The notes: generated from the letters alone by a model not told the origin. Shown: positions 1-10,702, numbered from the stretch's first letter. The stretch: DNA of 17,624 nt from Cephalothrix simula (GCA_035591015.1 JAXIUW010243617.1:1-17624); one strand, 5' to 3'. A program made the numbers and translations.

Positions 1-1989
1 ACAATTGTCAAAACGTATCTCAAGAGTAGATTAATGTGTTCAATCCACACAAATGAAACGAAATAAAACATTCATTTCATAAAAAATATTCCTTTTTCTC
101 TGTACAGTTTGGGTATGACCAATACCGTTGAGGTCCTGAATTGAATATGTTCATTACAATAGTGCCTTGCCAAAACGAGGGAGTAATTAAGTATAAATCA
201 GTCAAGAGCAGAACTGAACTGAGTTATTGATGACATTGATACCATCGTCAACCTTGTTTCGAAATCAACGGTTAATTTATTGATTTATGTACATATGTAA
301 TTTTAACATAGGAAATCTCAAAACAATTTTCCCATCGATCAAGCGAGTTCCCTTCCTTTGGCAGAGAATAGTTTGTACCAGAATTTCATTTTAATTCTTT
401 CGTTTTTTTTTAATTCAGTAGAACAACTTCTTGTCAAAACCTGATTTCTTGCCGTTCACGACCTGTCGATAAGGTGTTTGTCACAATATAATTTGATAAT
501 TAGTGAGGGATTCCCTAGGATTTGCGAGACTTAATTTGGAAAACTTTAAGATAAATCCAGCATTTTACGGAGTTCTTGCACGTGTGTTTTATATGAGAAA
601 ATCAATGTTTTTTACAGATTTTATCGAAAAATACGACAGCGCAATAAAATATGGCATATTATTTTTTCTACACCGTTATTAACGAAATCCCGTGATCAAT
701 CTTAGAGTTAATAGGTATTAATTAGTTAATCAATTAAATCTGCTTATCTTTCCTTGTCATTGATTTTGCCAAATTTTCAGCTTTTTATACGATACCTCTT
801 TGGGCTAAAACGTTTCATAATTTTTAACAGTGCATTTTGTTTACAAATTATGCAACAAGGTTTTAAGTGATTGAAAAATGGTCAATATTGAGGTTTTAGT
901 GATGTAAAGTGTCGTTATGTTATTTCTTGAGGTTTGCTCTTTTTATTTCTATTAAAACAGTTTACAATCATATATTAAACGCAATTTAGCTAATGTAACA
1001 ATAGCCTTGTGACAAATATTTCTAAATTGGTAACACTTTCCGGCCGATTTCTATTCATTCGAGGTGAAGATGCTCATTATGAACAAATATACTTGCAACA
1101 CATAACATAATAGCCATCATTAGGGTCATGATACTGTTATTGAGATTCGCAAATTGGACCATCATCTTCAAGACATCTTGAGTCTTGTGATTTTCATTGG
1201 ATTTTGTACAGAAAATCTAGGGAGTATTGATTTCGAGGAAAAACACCATTTTATCAGAAGTGGTGTTGACAGAATTCGATTGCCATCGGATGGAATCGGG
1301 AAATATTTGCTTTCTCATCTTTTATGTGTTTTCACCTCTGTGTAAATCGAAAGACAAAGGGTCGGAGACTCACTGTTTTTGTCATGCTCTGGGGTTAATT
1401 TACATTTCCCAGCTGGTACAATAGCTATATTAACTTTGTTTGGGTCAATAATAACTCCCGTGCTTCGAAAAGTTAAAAAATCCTCCGCCATGAAAATTGT
1501 ATTGCAATGAAAACCAGTTCTTCACCCTCTACCAAAAATCTGCACCGTCTACCAAAAATTATTAGATAGTGCTGCATAGGATACGCTGTGCTGGGTGTTA
1601 TAATAGAACTGAGAAATTGAAAAATAGGGAGGTATGGGTGTTATCATCAAATAATTTTAATTTAATTATAATCTAATTATAATACAGAATTTAGAATAAA
1701 AGAAACCTGAGAAATATAGGCCTACATTTTGAATTGATTTGTGAATTTTGCCTTTCGTTAGCCACATGAGCTATTCGCGGTTGGCGTATCTTTTAATTTG
1801 TTTTTTTCATTTTTGATGCTGTTTAATGGTTTTATCAATGATGTACTTCATTATATATAGATTTAAATAGGAAATGTGAAAAAATACGCCAATGGCGTGG
1901 TGGTCACTCCTGTGCTTATGTAATTCTTCCATTATTGATCATACTACACCATACTTTCACCAATTTTTCAGTAAAAAATAAAAATTTTC
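1..1989 (-). other. Pax6 intron downstream of the paired-box exon (partial)
   Basis: This is the intron following the paired-box exon; it runs off the low-coordinate edge. Its 5' end is either the GT at 2019-2018 or the one at 1995-1994. I searched the minus strand for the next exon, which should begin with the VSSINRVLR part of the RED subdomain, and did not find it, so it probably lies outside the window. A near hit around 260-290 gives S-I-N followed by a stop and is not an exon. Otherwise the stretch holds AT-rich sequence, a tandem 20-nt repeat containing TCTACCAAAAAT at 1521-1561, and short open frames at 1154-1424 that resemble no family I know. Confidence 0.7.
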
Positions 1990-1995
1990 ACTTAC

Positions 1996-2019
1996 ACTTG
2001 GCAATTCGCTAGTACTTAC
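1996..2019 (-). CDS. Pax6: Alternative 3' extension of the paired-box exon (8 codons)
   Basis: A second strong donor, GTAAGT at 1995-1990, lies 24 nt beyond the proximal one. The two junctions are near copies: CCGAGT then GTAAGT, and CCAAGT then GTAAGT, matching at 11 of 12 positions. The intervening 24 nt are open in the paired-box frame and read VSTSELPS. Because the extension is a multiple of three it keeps the frame whatever the next exon. The insert would fall between DNIPS and the recognition helix of the RED subdomain. It ends in PS, so the residues preceding the helix stay the same. Whether both donors are used cannot be told from sequence alone. Confidence 0.6.
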
Positions 2020-2366
2020 ACTCGGAATATTATCTTGAGAGCATACACCGTCTGATAATAACCGATCTCGAATTTCCCAAGCGAATATTGAAGGGCACTC
2101 CCGTTTAAATTGAGCTATTTTGTTAACTACCTCTGGTGTTGCGACCCTGGGCTTCGAACCTCCAATAGCACGTGGTCGAATTGATCCAGTTTCGTAATAA
2201 CGTCCAAGAATTTTGCTAACACATCCATTTGACACTTGAAGTATTCTTGAGATATCACAGGGTCGAGCACCGGAGTGGGCTAACTCGACAATACGCTGAC
2301 GCGTTGAATCTGGAAGGGGTCTTCCGTTTACAAATACTCCTCCTAATTGATTGACTCCACTGTGCC
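2020..2366 (-). CDS. Pax6: Pax6 paired-box exon (second coding exon)
   Basis: Pax6 is a nuclear transcription factor with a paired domain and a homeodomain that controls eye, brain and sensory development. This exon encodes residues 7-121 of the predicted protein. The PAI subdomain runs from HSGVNQLGG to [10 protein letters not shown] (about 7-66), then comes the linker around [12 protein letters not shown], then RED helices including [11 protein letters not shown], ending at DNIPS just before the last recognition helix. Residues I, Q and N within ILQVSN are the Pax6-type specificity residues (paired-domain positions 42, 44, 47); Pax2/5/8 have Q, R and H there. The acceptor is TTTGTTTCAG ending at 2367, and the exon begins with two bases completing a Gly codon. 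The proximal donor GTAAGT is at 2019-2014. Length is 347 nt, equal to human exons 5 plus 6 (131 + 216, from memory), so the intron that hosts exon 5a is absent. The homeodomain and transactivation exons are not in the window. Confidence 0.97.
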
Positions 2367-2739
2367 CTGAAACAAATAAAAAACCTGTTATAGTTCTTCA
2401 GTTTTCTGAACAATAAGTTTGAGACGAGATGGGATGCTCCCGGAGCTTCAGTGATAACAGAAAAATTATTCCTTTCCTATAAAATTTTAATTGGGTCTAG
2501 GAGCAAATCATTCTCCGATTTGGTGTACAGTAATAAAGTATATTTAATTTGTAATAAAGTAGTAATAAAATATTAATTTTGTGATATAAGTATTGATTTT
2601 GTAATAAATAATGATTGTTACTTGGCTCTACAGTATCCGAAGTGATCCTCGAATTGGGTACTCGCATGATATCGCATTTCTAGCGTAAATTTAAATGTTA
2701 AAGTATTTCATAGATATCTCATCATCTGTTCTGTTCTTT

Positions 2740-4090
2740 GAGGTCGTCAGCGATATTAAAAATTATAAGTGGAACTTAACGATATCGTATTATCAACTGA
2801 TGTGAAAATTTTTCAGGAAATTGTATTGGTATTTAGGGGTCAGTGATATTGAAATTGTTTTAAATTAAAGTCACATTATCGCCTAAATAGCATGCACTTG
2901 AGTCAGGCGATATTGCAATTGTTTTACGTTGAAATTGGGACACAATCAATTAATATCACTGACTGTAAAAAATTTAGGTCAGCGATATTAAAAAAATAGA
3001 AAGGTATCACATCCTGACGCGAAAAATTAAAGTTAGAGATATCACATCCAGACTTGAAAATTTTATGGATTATGGACTTTTTATGTCAGCAATATTGAAA
3101 TCGGGACACAAATATTTCATGTAAAATAATATTAATTTTTTTCTGTTTTCAGTATTGTATGTTTGTGACTCAAAAATAGAATGGACCATAACCATAACAC
3201 ATTTCAGTAAGATCATTTCATCTTAGTATAGCCAGAATAGCCAGCTAGGAGATACCCTAACAACCTTACTTATGCATCATTGCCTCTCCCATCGACTTTG
3301 TTGTCATCAGTGAAATCAGCCGCAAGATGACTCGGATAGGGTCATATAGTTGTATTGTACCTCGTATGTGGAAATTGCTAACTAAATCTCTCATTTTACT
3401 AGTCATGATTTGATTTGTGACTGTCTGGTACTTTTTTCAACATGGGGATAAACGAATTTCTGCCTCGTGACTGCTTAAATGCCCTTTAAAAAATTGGTTA
3501 ACCATGATGAAGCCTGTAAACATAGCGAGTTAAAATTGGGCAAATATTTTATCAAACTGTTGCATTATCTGATGTCAGAGGCTTACGCCTCTGCTGATGT
3601 ATATGAATTTTTTTTAAATCTTGAGGTCAGTTCTTTGGAAAAATTCTTGGAATTATGGACTCACATATATCGAATATGAAATTTTTATTTGGCATTTGGT
3701 GTCAGCGATATTGAAAAATTTAAAATTGAAATTGGGACGTGGATATCACAAATATTATAGACACTTGAGGTGAGCCATATTTAAATTTTAAAATTGAAAT
3801 TGGGACATAGATATCACAAATATCATACATGTTAATAATTGCATTTTATAGAACAATTTATGGAATTTTGAGGTCAGCGATTTTGAAAAAGTGCTTGAAA
3901 TTATGGGGCACATACCTTAAATTATGAACTACACTCGAGGTCAGCGATATTGACTTATAATAGAGACGTTGATGTCATATAGCACTAAATTGAGATCAGC
4001 GATATTTAAATTTTGAAATTGAAATTGGGACATAAATATCTGTCACAAATATCCCTTGCCGTCAGAGATATTTAAATTTTCGAACTATTC
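2740..4090. repeat. Degenerate array of a GTCAGCGATATT-containing unit
   Basis: Eleven copies of GTCAGCGATATT or close variants begin near 2746, 2839, 2902, 2979, 3085, 3701, 3770, 3873, 3939, 3994 and 4061. Spacings cluster around 55-105 nt. Better units continue as TTGAAA, AAAATTGAAATTGGGACA and GATATCACAAATAT. The flank before the core is often TTGAGGTCA. The array is interrupted at about 3120-3620 by unrelated sequence; a further diverged unit lies at 3620-3665 and matches 3867-3912. It looks like an old satellite-like or minisatellite block. Confidence 0.75.
3576..3593. repeat. Short perfect inverted repeat
   Basis: CAGAGGC and GCCTCTG flank a 4-nt loop (TTAC). It lies in the unrelated segment that interrupts the GTCAGCGATATT array. 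A small hairpin of this size can arise by chance. Confidence 0.6.
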
Positions 4091-5469
4091 GATCTGAGTT
4101 ACTGTTATACCGTGCAGAGGTTAGTTTTTCAAACATACTTCTAAACATGTATCTGTGCGGAATTCTATATTCATTGACCTGACTTGGAAATCCAAAACGC
4201 TAAGAGGTCATCAATTTTTTGCCTTAAGGTTGATACAGTTAGATTCATAAAGAACAGAGAGGCACCCTTTGGGCACCGCTTTTAGATCTTAGCTTCTATA
4301 ATAACATTCTAAATTTCAATGAGTTGGGCCCCAAAGGCTTTCGTCTGTCAAAATATTTGTCAAATATATCCTGTAAGATGTGAATTGGTCGTACTGTGAA
4401 TTTGTATATCTTAATTTGATTTAATTAAGAAATCAAATATTAAAATGAAATTAAGAGAATAGAATAGTGAATAGTTAAGAAAATAGTTAAGAAAAGCAAA
4501 TTTTTAATACATCACCGAGCAATAGTTTTTGTCTTTCACCACCGGGTGGCCCTGATAAGCATTTTTTAACCGAAGAAGCAGTTAAATTGTATTTAAAGCA
4601 GCCCATCATTATATTATTTAGATCTAATTAACGTTGAATAACTTACAGGCGGAAGGGTCTTCATAATTTGGGCACTGACCTACAATTAGATAAATAGTTT
4701 ATTGTCTTTTAAACATTTTATTTATACGCAAAATTTTAAATTTTGTAAGTAAAACCATGTAGCGTTTTTGCTCGCGGCAAGAATCAAAATTGTATAACCT
4801 CTGATGGACACATAGTGGCAAAAATCTGAAACTCCAATCTGGCAGTGCACGGCAACGATATCCCGATGTGCTGCTCTGAATTGCCGCACGAGCTGTGACG
4901 TCATGCGTATGCCAGCGATAAAATTACCTACAATTTTGGTTAAAATTTTAAATGTAGGCTTTATTCTTTAATATTTGTAAACTAATAACCTACTGCGCAA
5001 GTTTTGAATCATATTTCAAAGAGGTTTTTAGTAACAAATCAATAAAGGAGAATCCGGATGGGGTCCTTTACCCTTTAATTTCCTATAGAAAAATGAACGT
5101 CGGTGTAATCGTTATTTGGCCTCTTCAGAATTAACTATGGCCGATTGCTCTTTTATAAATTGCAGACTTACCGAGGCATTTTAAAGTAATGATGACATAG
5201 CGGTTGATTTGCAGAAATTATGAATATTAATTGGCTTATGATATGAAAAGACGCATATAATTCGATCTAATTATAATGTATTACCTTTGGCTATGTGTTA
5301 TGTCCAGGCATGGAGGTGTTCGATTAAATTGTCCCTTTCTCTAGGCAATGATAAGTCGAAATGATAAGTCGCTTGGTGTTACTTAGTTATTCCTCATTAA
5401 TATTCTGTGTAAGAGTTACCAAAATCAGTCGGAGCAAAGAAAATCTGATCATATCTATACGTCCCTTTA

Positions 5470-5481
5470 AGGTCAAGGTCA
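5470..5481 (+). promoter_or_regulatory. AGGTCA direct repeat without spacer (nuclear receptor-type site)
   Basis: Two AGGTCA half-sites abut exactly. This DR0 arrangement is the known preferred element of GCNF (NR6A). The overlapping TCAAGGTCA (5473-5481) is the extended half-site of ERR and FTZ-F1 receptors. A 12-nt exact match is uncommon, but one site in an intron is weak evidence of function. Confidence 0.35.
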
Positions 5482-6311
5482 TCTCTTACCAATTGTTCCC
5501 TTAAAAAGGTCTTTTACTTTGCAATGGTAGACTCTAACCCAATAGAATTTTCTGATAATGTCCCCAAATTGTTAGCACTTTAGGAAATTGTCCTTTGGTC
5601 AATTAAGGCTTTAATCTTAAGGCATTTAGCCTAAAGATATTCATTAGGTCCGTTGCTAAAAACTCCTCAAATGCCTCTCAACCTAAAACTATAACATCTT
5701 GAGATTTGTCTCATGTATTTTCCTTCCGGTACTACCTTTGAGCACAACCAAACTGGTACAACACATGTCCTGAGCCTATGACCATTTCGCCTAAGGTTAA
5801 TTTTTGTTCCAAGGGAGGCTGAATCCAAAAATTAGTTGCCTTTAGGGGGTTACAATCAATATAATAATTTGGAACCAATCTTATTGAAGATTTAATTGAA
5901 TTTTGACTTCTCTCGCTTTATTGATAAGATGTTAACCATTATTTTGACCAAATATGCCCTTCGCTTTTAAAGATCTATTATCCTGTGATGTTGAAAACAG
6001 TTCTTTTTGTACCTAACTCAGTGTCTTTCGTCAAAAATGAGCCTTTTGGATGAAATACTTTTGATATGAATGGATGTTTTAACGTAATTTGTCAAAATCA
6101 CTGCTATGGTTGTATTCTCTTTCGTCGTGAATCCCCTTCTAATTGTTTTATATCGCATCTAGATTAATGCAGAACTGTTAAATTGGTGTCAGTTTGACAG
6201 AAGCTTCTAAATTGTCTTTGTCATTGGTTGCAAGTCCACGAAAATTATTAAGATTATTGAAAGATTATCGGGGTTTATCTCACTAATAATTGGTAATTGA
6301 AAAATTAATAT

Positions 6312-6361
6312 ATTATGACTACAAATGGACATAATATATTATGTCAATTTGTGACTATTAT
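6312..6361. repeat. Imperfect palindrome with an 18-nt perfect centre
   Basis: GACATAATATATTATGTC at 6328-6345 is a perfect palindrome. Similarity continues outward on both sides through CAAAT and ATTTG, then more loosely through GACT and GTGAC, giving about 25 nt per arm with no loop. It may be the remnant of a small inverted-repeat element or an AT-rich chance palindrome. Confidence 0.55.
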
Positions 6362-7669
6362 GAGCAGTGCAATAAAAATGAATAGTTTAATGCGGTTTTT
6401 TACATTGTATTTTCCTTTTTTTTCTGGCCAAAATAGTGGAACCTTAAAATGGAACCTTAGAAAAATCTGATGTTTTGGCGGAAGCAAAATTTCCGCCATT
6501 ATTTTGAGAAACTAAAGCATGGTCCCACTCCCACAAAATTTAAATAAAATTTACATCTAAAAGACTTATTCTAAATGAAGTTGTTAAATCAATCAATTTT
6601 CTTTTTTTAGATCTCATACTCAGTTTGCGAGGACCAAGGATCAAAGAAATGTATAAAGGTAGCAAAAAGGAAGAGTCAACAATGAAAACAGGTAATTTAA
6701 AGGCAATCAATTAAAAAGCGGAATAATTTCTTAACTACATACCCAGCGGCATATCACAAGGTAATTTCATATCGCAATGATGAACTGTTAAATTAAAGCC
6801 TTAATAACAAGATATACATTATAGATTTAGATGATCTGGAAAATTGGCTCGAATTTGGTGTTATATCTTTTGAGCCTCTAATAAAATTATAAAAGAAAAA
6901 TATTTAGGTTCAACGCTTTTAAAAGCAAGTTCAATTGTGCGCGTAAATGTTTAGTGCGTATCTGACGCCGTTTTTATAGAAAATTTTAAAATATATGTCT
7001 GGCCAGTCGACTTGATCTTTTCCTGCCATTTCGCTACCCATTTCAACTACTATTGTCATTTGTAATAGATCTTGATGTAAAAGTAAAAAAGGATTAAGGT
7101 CCCTCAAAAGAACATGGCGACGAATTGTCGCATAAAGGTGGCAATTCATTGTATCAATATGTTAAATTGAAAAACGCGTGCGATACTAGTTTTTTGCTAC
7201 CTGTGTCAAGGGTTGGCCATTTATATAGAATACTGAATTATTAGCTGGTAGGTGTTAGTTAGAAAATTTGAGGCGCCAGTGGATAATATAAGTTATTATA
7301 AAAACACTTTTAAACATTTATAAGCGTAAAATTCATTTGAAATAGGTACAATTGTTTACAATGAAAGTCTAGATTTTCGTCCAGATTATAAGATTGATAT
7401 ATTATTAAAGATTATTAGTCGGAATTAATTGATTTTTGATTGGGGTTACAATAAATCGTAGCATTAAATTTGGGCTCCGTTTTTTTGAAATTTTGAATGA
7501 TTTATTACGTTTTTGGGGCCACTAATAATTTTGATTTATGCTAAGTTGTCACAACTTACCTCTTTTTGGCCTTTGTTTTTTGGGGTCCTCCTCTGAAAGA
7601 CAAAATTCAAAATTTTATTTTTATACAAAATTAAAAGCGGGGCTTTTGTGCGAAAAGTGGTAGAACCAC

Positions 7670-9170
7670 ATGTCTGCTGAAATAATGTTTTATTCTTGCA
7701 ATAAGCACATGTTTACCGGAATAAGCAAACTGCTTGCAAAACCTGTGACATTAGTTAACGTACAATCTAGATGTCATATCCCTAAGTACATCCTCTTTGG
7801 TATAATAAACATTTTAATGTCTTTTATATTTTCAGCTTAGTATCTCTTCTGAATCACTTCAACGAAAGGAGCCATCATCACGTACAGTTTAGTCAGTTCT
7901 GTGATGACCGTCAGTGGGGAAAATTGACCCGTTTAATTTGTCTGACCATCATAGCGATTAATCCACTTGATTAGATTAAGTAGATCCGAAGATTTACTGA
8001 TCCGATCGATCAAAATCATTGATCAGATGTCAAAGGAAAAACAAAGACCAAGAAGGCTATAAATGTAACTGTAAGTTTTAGTAACAATAATTTTTTTATG
8101 GTAGACACCACGGAAATTATGGCATTAAATTCTGAGACTGCTGAAAAGCATAACTAAATTCTGCTGAAATAAGCATAATTGCTTGCAAAACATCTGATTT
8201 GGCATATTGGAATCCTAAACAGTTGCTTTTTTCCATAAGCACTCATTTGAATCTTAAAATAAGCACAGCACTATTGCTTGAAAAACATTAAATTCTGAGA
8301 CTGCTGAAATAAGTTGAAGTAAGCATAATTGCTTGCAAAACATCTGATTTGGCATATTGAATTCCTAAACAGTTGCTTTGAATCGTAAAATAAGGACTAT
8401 TGCTTGAAAAACATCTGAGCAGTTGATCTATAAGTGAAGTTAACGTAAGTTTGCAGAATAGAGTAGGCTGTTTGGTATATTGACCTTTCTATAAGGTCAA
8501 ATTCATCAGTCTTCTTTCCTAGACTATTTTCCTGCTGCAAATTCTTAATATTCTATATCTTATTCTGTAACTCATGCTTACACGTATTTCCAATAATCCA
8601 ATAGAACATCGATTCTTCTGTGTTATTTTCACACCTTGCGTGTCTAATAGGTGATGATACTATTGAGTTAAGGACAAAACCGGTCAGACGCAGTGTTAAT
8701 TTTATAGATTGGTAGTTGTATGGCCTTTCTCCAGGTATTGCCCGGGGGTATTGCAAGATAATCGATAAGTATCATCCAGTTGGATCATCTTTTGTCTTTT
8801 AGGTCACGGGGAGTAGCCCATATAGCGCATAGTCTTAGAAGTGGATCACTTTTTGAATCACGTACATTCCGGTTTGGAATCCTGTGAGAATTAAATATGG
8901 CTGAAATTTGCTCTAATGTCTGCCGAAATAAGCACAAAATGGTTGCATAAGAATGAAATAAGCGTGCACGATAGTCGACTGCTGAAATAGGACCAATATG
9001 TTGTGAGAATTAAATATGGACTCAGCTGAAATTTGCACTAATGTCTGCCGAAATAAGCACAAAATGGTTGCATAGGAATGAAATAAGCGTGCACGATAGT
9101 CGACTGCTGAAATAGGACCAAATAGCACAATTACTTGATATAAGCTACTGAAATAAGCACAAGTGCTTAG
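7670..9170. repeat. Cluster of quasi-palindromic AAGCA...TGCTT repeats
   Basis: Variants of CTGCTGAAATAAGCA followed a few bases later by TGCTTGCAAAAC recur near 7676, 7720, 8160, 8307, 8920, 8980, 9042, 9105 and 9146. Many cores are inverted repeats: AAGCA-TAAT-TGCTT at 8173 and 8324, AAGCA-AAC-TGCTT near 7724, and AAGCAC-AA-GTGCTT near 9154. A longer unit that includes CATCTGATTTGGCATATTG is present twice, around 8128-8290 and 8288-8412. The cluster has expanded by local duplication. Confidence 0.75.
8883..9122. repeat. Near-perfect tandem duplication of about 120 nt
   Basis: Copy one spans 8883-9001 and copy two 9002-9122. Both begin TGTGAGAATTAAATATGG and end in AATAGGACCAA. Copy two has a 6-nt insertion (ACTCAG) and only a few substitutions, so the duplication is recent compared with the rest of the AAGCA/TGCTT cluster that contains it. 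An open frame on the minus strand across both copies simply reads the repeat twice. Confidence 0.9.
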
Positions 9171-10319
9171 AAGACAACTTTTTCTGCATTACTTTTGTTT
9201 CTTTGTGTTTCTCTTAGTAATTGCTCGATGTTTATTGTTTACTCAATTTTGTTGTTTGTTTCAGGTAAATTAAACCGAATGATATGGATTGGACTTAATA
9301 GATGAAAGAAAAATAATTATGGATTAAAACTACCAGATAAAAGTGAAAATTCTAAGAAATGATTGATCTTCTGTAAGTTCTGCATGTGTAAGTAATTTCA
9401 GAAAAGTAAGAAAAAGTAGAACTCGAGGGTGTTGTGATGAAATTGAGATAAAATTTGATGTAAAACACGAATCGGGGAAGAATAAAAGGTGCTAAATTGA
9501 AATTTTATACTCGTGGCCAAATACACGAGTCAATATGTACTTAATCCAAACTTAACTGAAATTTAAACTGAAACATCTCTTCAATCAACTCCAAATTTTC
9601 GCACCGTTCATTCAGACAACATGTTGTATTAAGAGATAAAATGATACAGAAGTTAGTTAAATAAATTTTCAACAGTTTAGAGGAGTTAGCAAGTCTTTTA
9701 GCTGTTTAACAAAGGGAGAAAAATCCCAATCATACATCACATCACTTTCTTATTTAAAGGTAATATCAGCTGCTCTACAATAATTGTTATGTTTTACCAA
9801 TAGAGAGAAGGTAAACGGTGCCAGTTGTGTTGCCAATGTTTTGGTAGCAGGAGGTGCTTAGAAGAGGCGCTAAAATCTGTGCCTTTGCATCTGAAATTTA
9901 ATTTGAAAGGCTAAATACATTTCCCCGATATCAGTTAGAAACGCAAGTGTTACTGTTCATAGCCATTTTATAGGTACAGAATTATCATTAAGAGCGATAT
10001 CGCAATCGATAACGCCGTTATCTGTAGCGAGGATAAGTTTTTGTATTACTTAGATAGAACTCCGGATCAAAAACATAGAAGTGATATAGGATTTTTAGCC
10101 CTGTAAATTCAACTATTATCCTGCATCTTTGTTTAAAGAATTAATCCAAAAATTCTACCTTTCCATTTCCAGGTTGAAGATTAAGTGTAAATTTTAAGCT
10201 TTATTTGCTAATTTTGGATCGAAAAATGGCGATTTATTTTCAACCTAAAATGGAAAAATGTTCTAAAATTGTTCTAATTTGAACATTTTTTTAACAAAGC
10301 CGAAGGACTTATAAACATG
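9171..10319. other. Intron stretch without recognised features
   Basis: This is AT-rich non-coding sequence. I see no gene, no repeat shared with the rest of the window and no open frame worth reporting. A small inverted repeat, CTCGTG and CACGAG around an 8-nt spacer, lies near 9511-9530. Confidence 0.6.
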
Positions 10320-10702
10320 TCAGCAAATTATTGATTTTTTAGGTTTGTGGCAAATAGGGTCAAATAGGAAATAGGAACCACCATAAACTATATATACCTG
10401 GAAAGGGCATATAGATGCGGTTATCACCTGGTGATAAATGGCGACTTACAATGTCTGAATCGAGAATTTTGATTTTTATATCATTATTTGTATATAAAAT
10501 GTAAATATTCTTTGGAAAATTAAAAAAAAAAAGAATTTTGATTTTGAACTTTTTGACCACCATTGTCCACCAAGTGGCGGTTGGGACATGAAACCACCAC
10601 CATTTTACTGTATTTTGTATGCCCTTTTCATGGATTTATAGTTTATGGGAGTTCCTATTCTCCTGTTTGCCACAAATTACAAAAAAAATCAATAATTGCT
10701 GA
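10320..10702. mobile_element. Foldback (inverted-repeat) element, MITE-like
   Basis: The left arm (10320-10411) and right arm (10619-10702) are inverted copies. Both contain TCAGCAA followed by TTATTGATTTTTT, then TTTGTGGCAAA, ATAGGAA, CCATAAACTATA and AAGGGCATA when read inward. Arms are 92 and 84 nt and diverged by several indels. The interior holds the 17-nt palindrome TTATCACCTGGTGATAA (10421-10437), a poly-A tract and CCACCAAGTGGCGG. There is no transposase. The long terminal inverted repeats and lack of coding capacity suit a non-autonomous DNA or foldback element; no target-site duplication was confirmed. Open frames in the element are by-products of the arms. Confidence 0.65.

Larger units (their letters stand above)
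4100..7660. other. Intron stretch with few recognisable features
   Basis: This is AT-rich, non-coding sequence. Notable points are a palindrome CCACC-G-GGTGG at 4539-4549, a 12-nt direct repeat AATGATAAGTCG at 5347-5372, a nuclear-receptor type direct repeat at 5470-5481 and an AT palindrome near 6336. Open frames at 4722-4904 and 6931-7149 show no motif or family I recognise and are taken as chance. Confidence 0.6.

Noticed and set aside
260-290. Minus-strand S-I-N codons as the start of the next Pax6 exon
   Set aside because: They are followed immediately by a stop and not by the RVLR codons, with no acceptor of note.
1957-2019. Read-through of the paired-box frame to a stop at 1957 as the natural protein end
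   Set aside because: Two consensus donors precede it and Pax6 requires the rest of the paired domain and the homeodomain; a truncated intron-retention product is possible but not supported.
2152-2162. GGTTCGAA-like B box of a tRNA gene on the minus strand
   Set aside because: It is part of the Pax6 codons for GGSKP; no A box or cloverleaf is present. No tRNA or rRNA gene was seen elsewhere.
8913-9128. 71-codon minus-strand frame with internal amino-acid repeat
   Set aside because: The repeat is only the translation of the 120-nt tandem DNA duplication.
7670-9170. CRISPR-like array
   Set aside because: Unit lengths and spacings are irregular, repeats are diverged, and the context is an animal intron.
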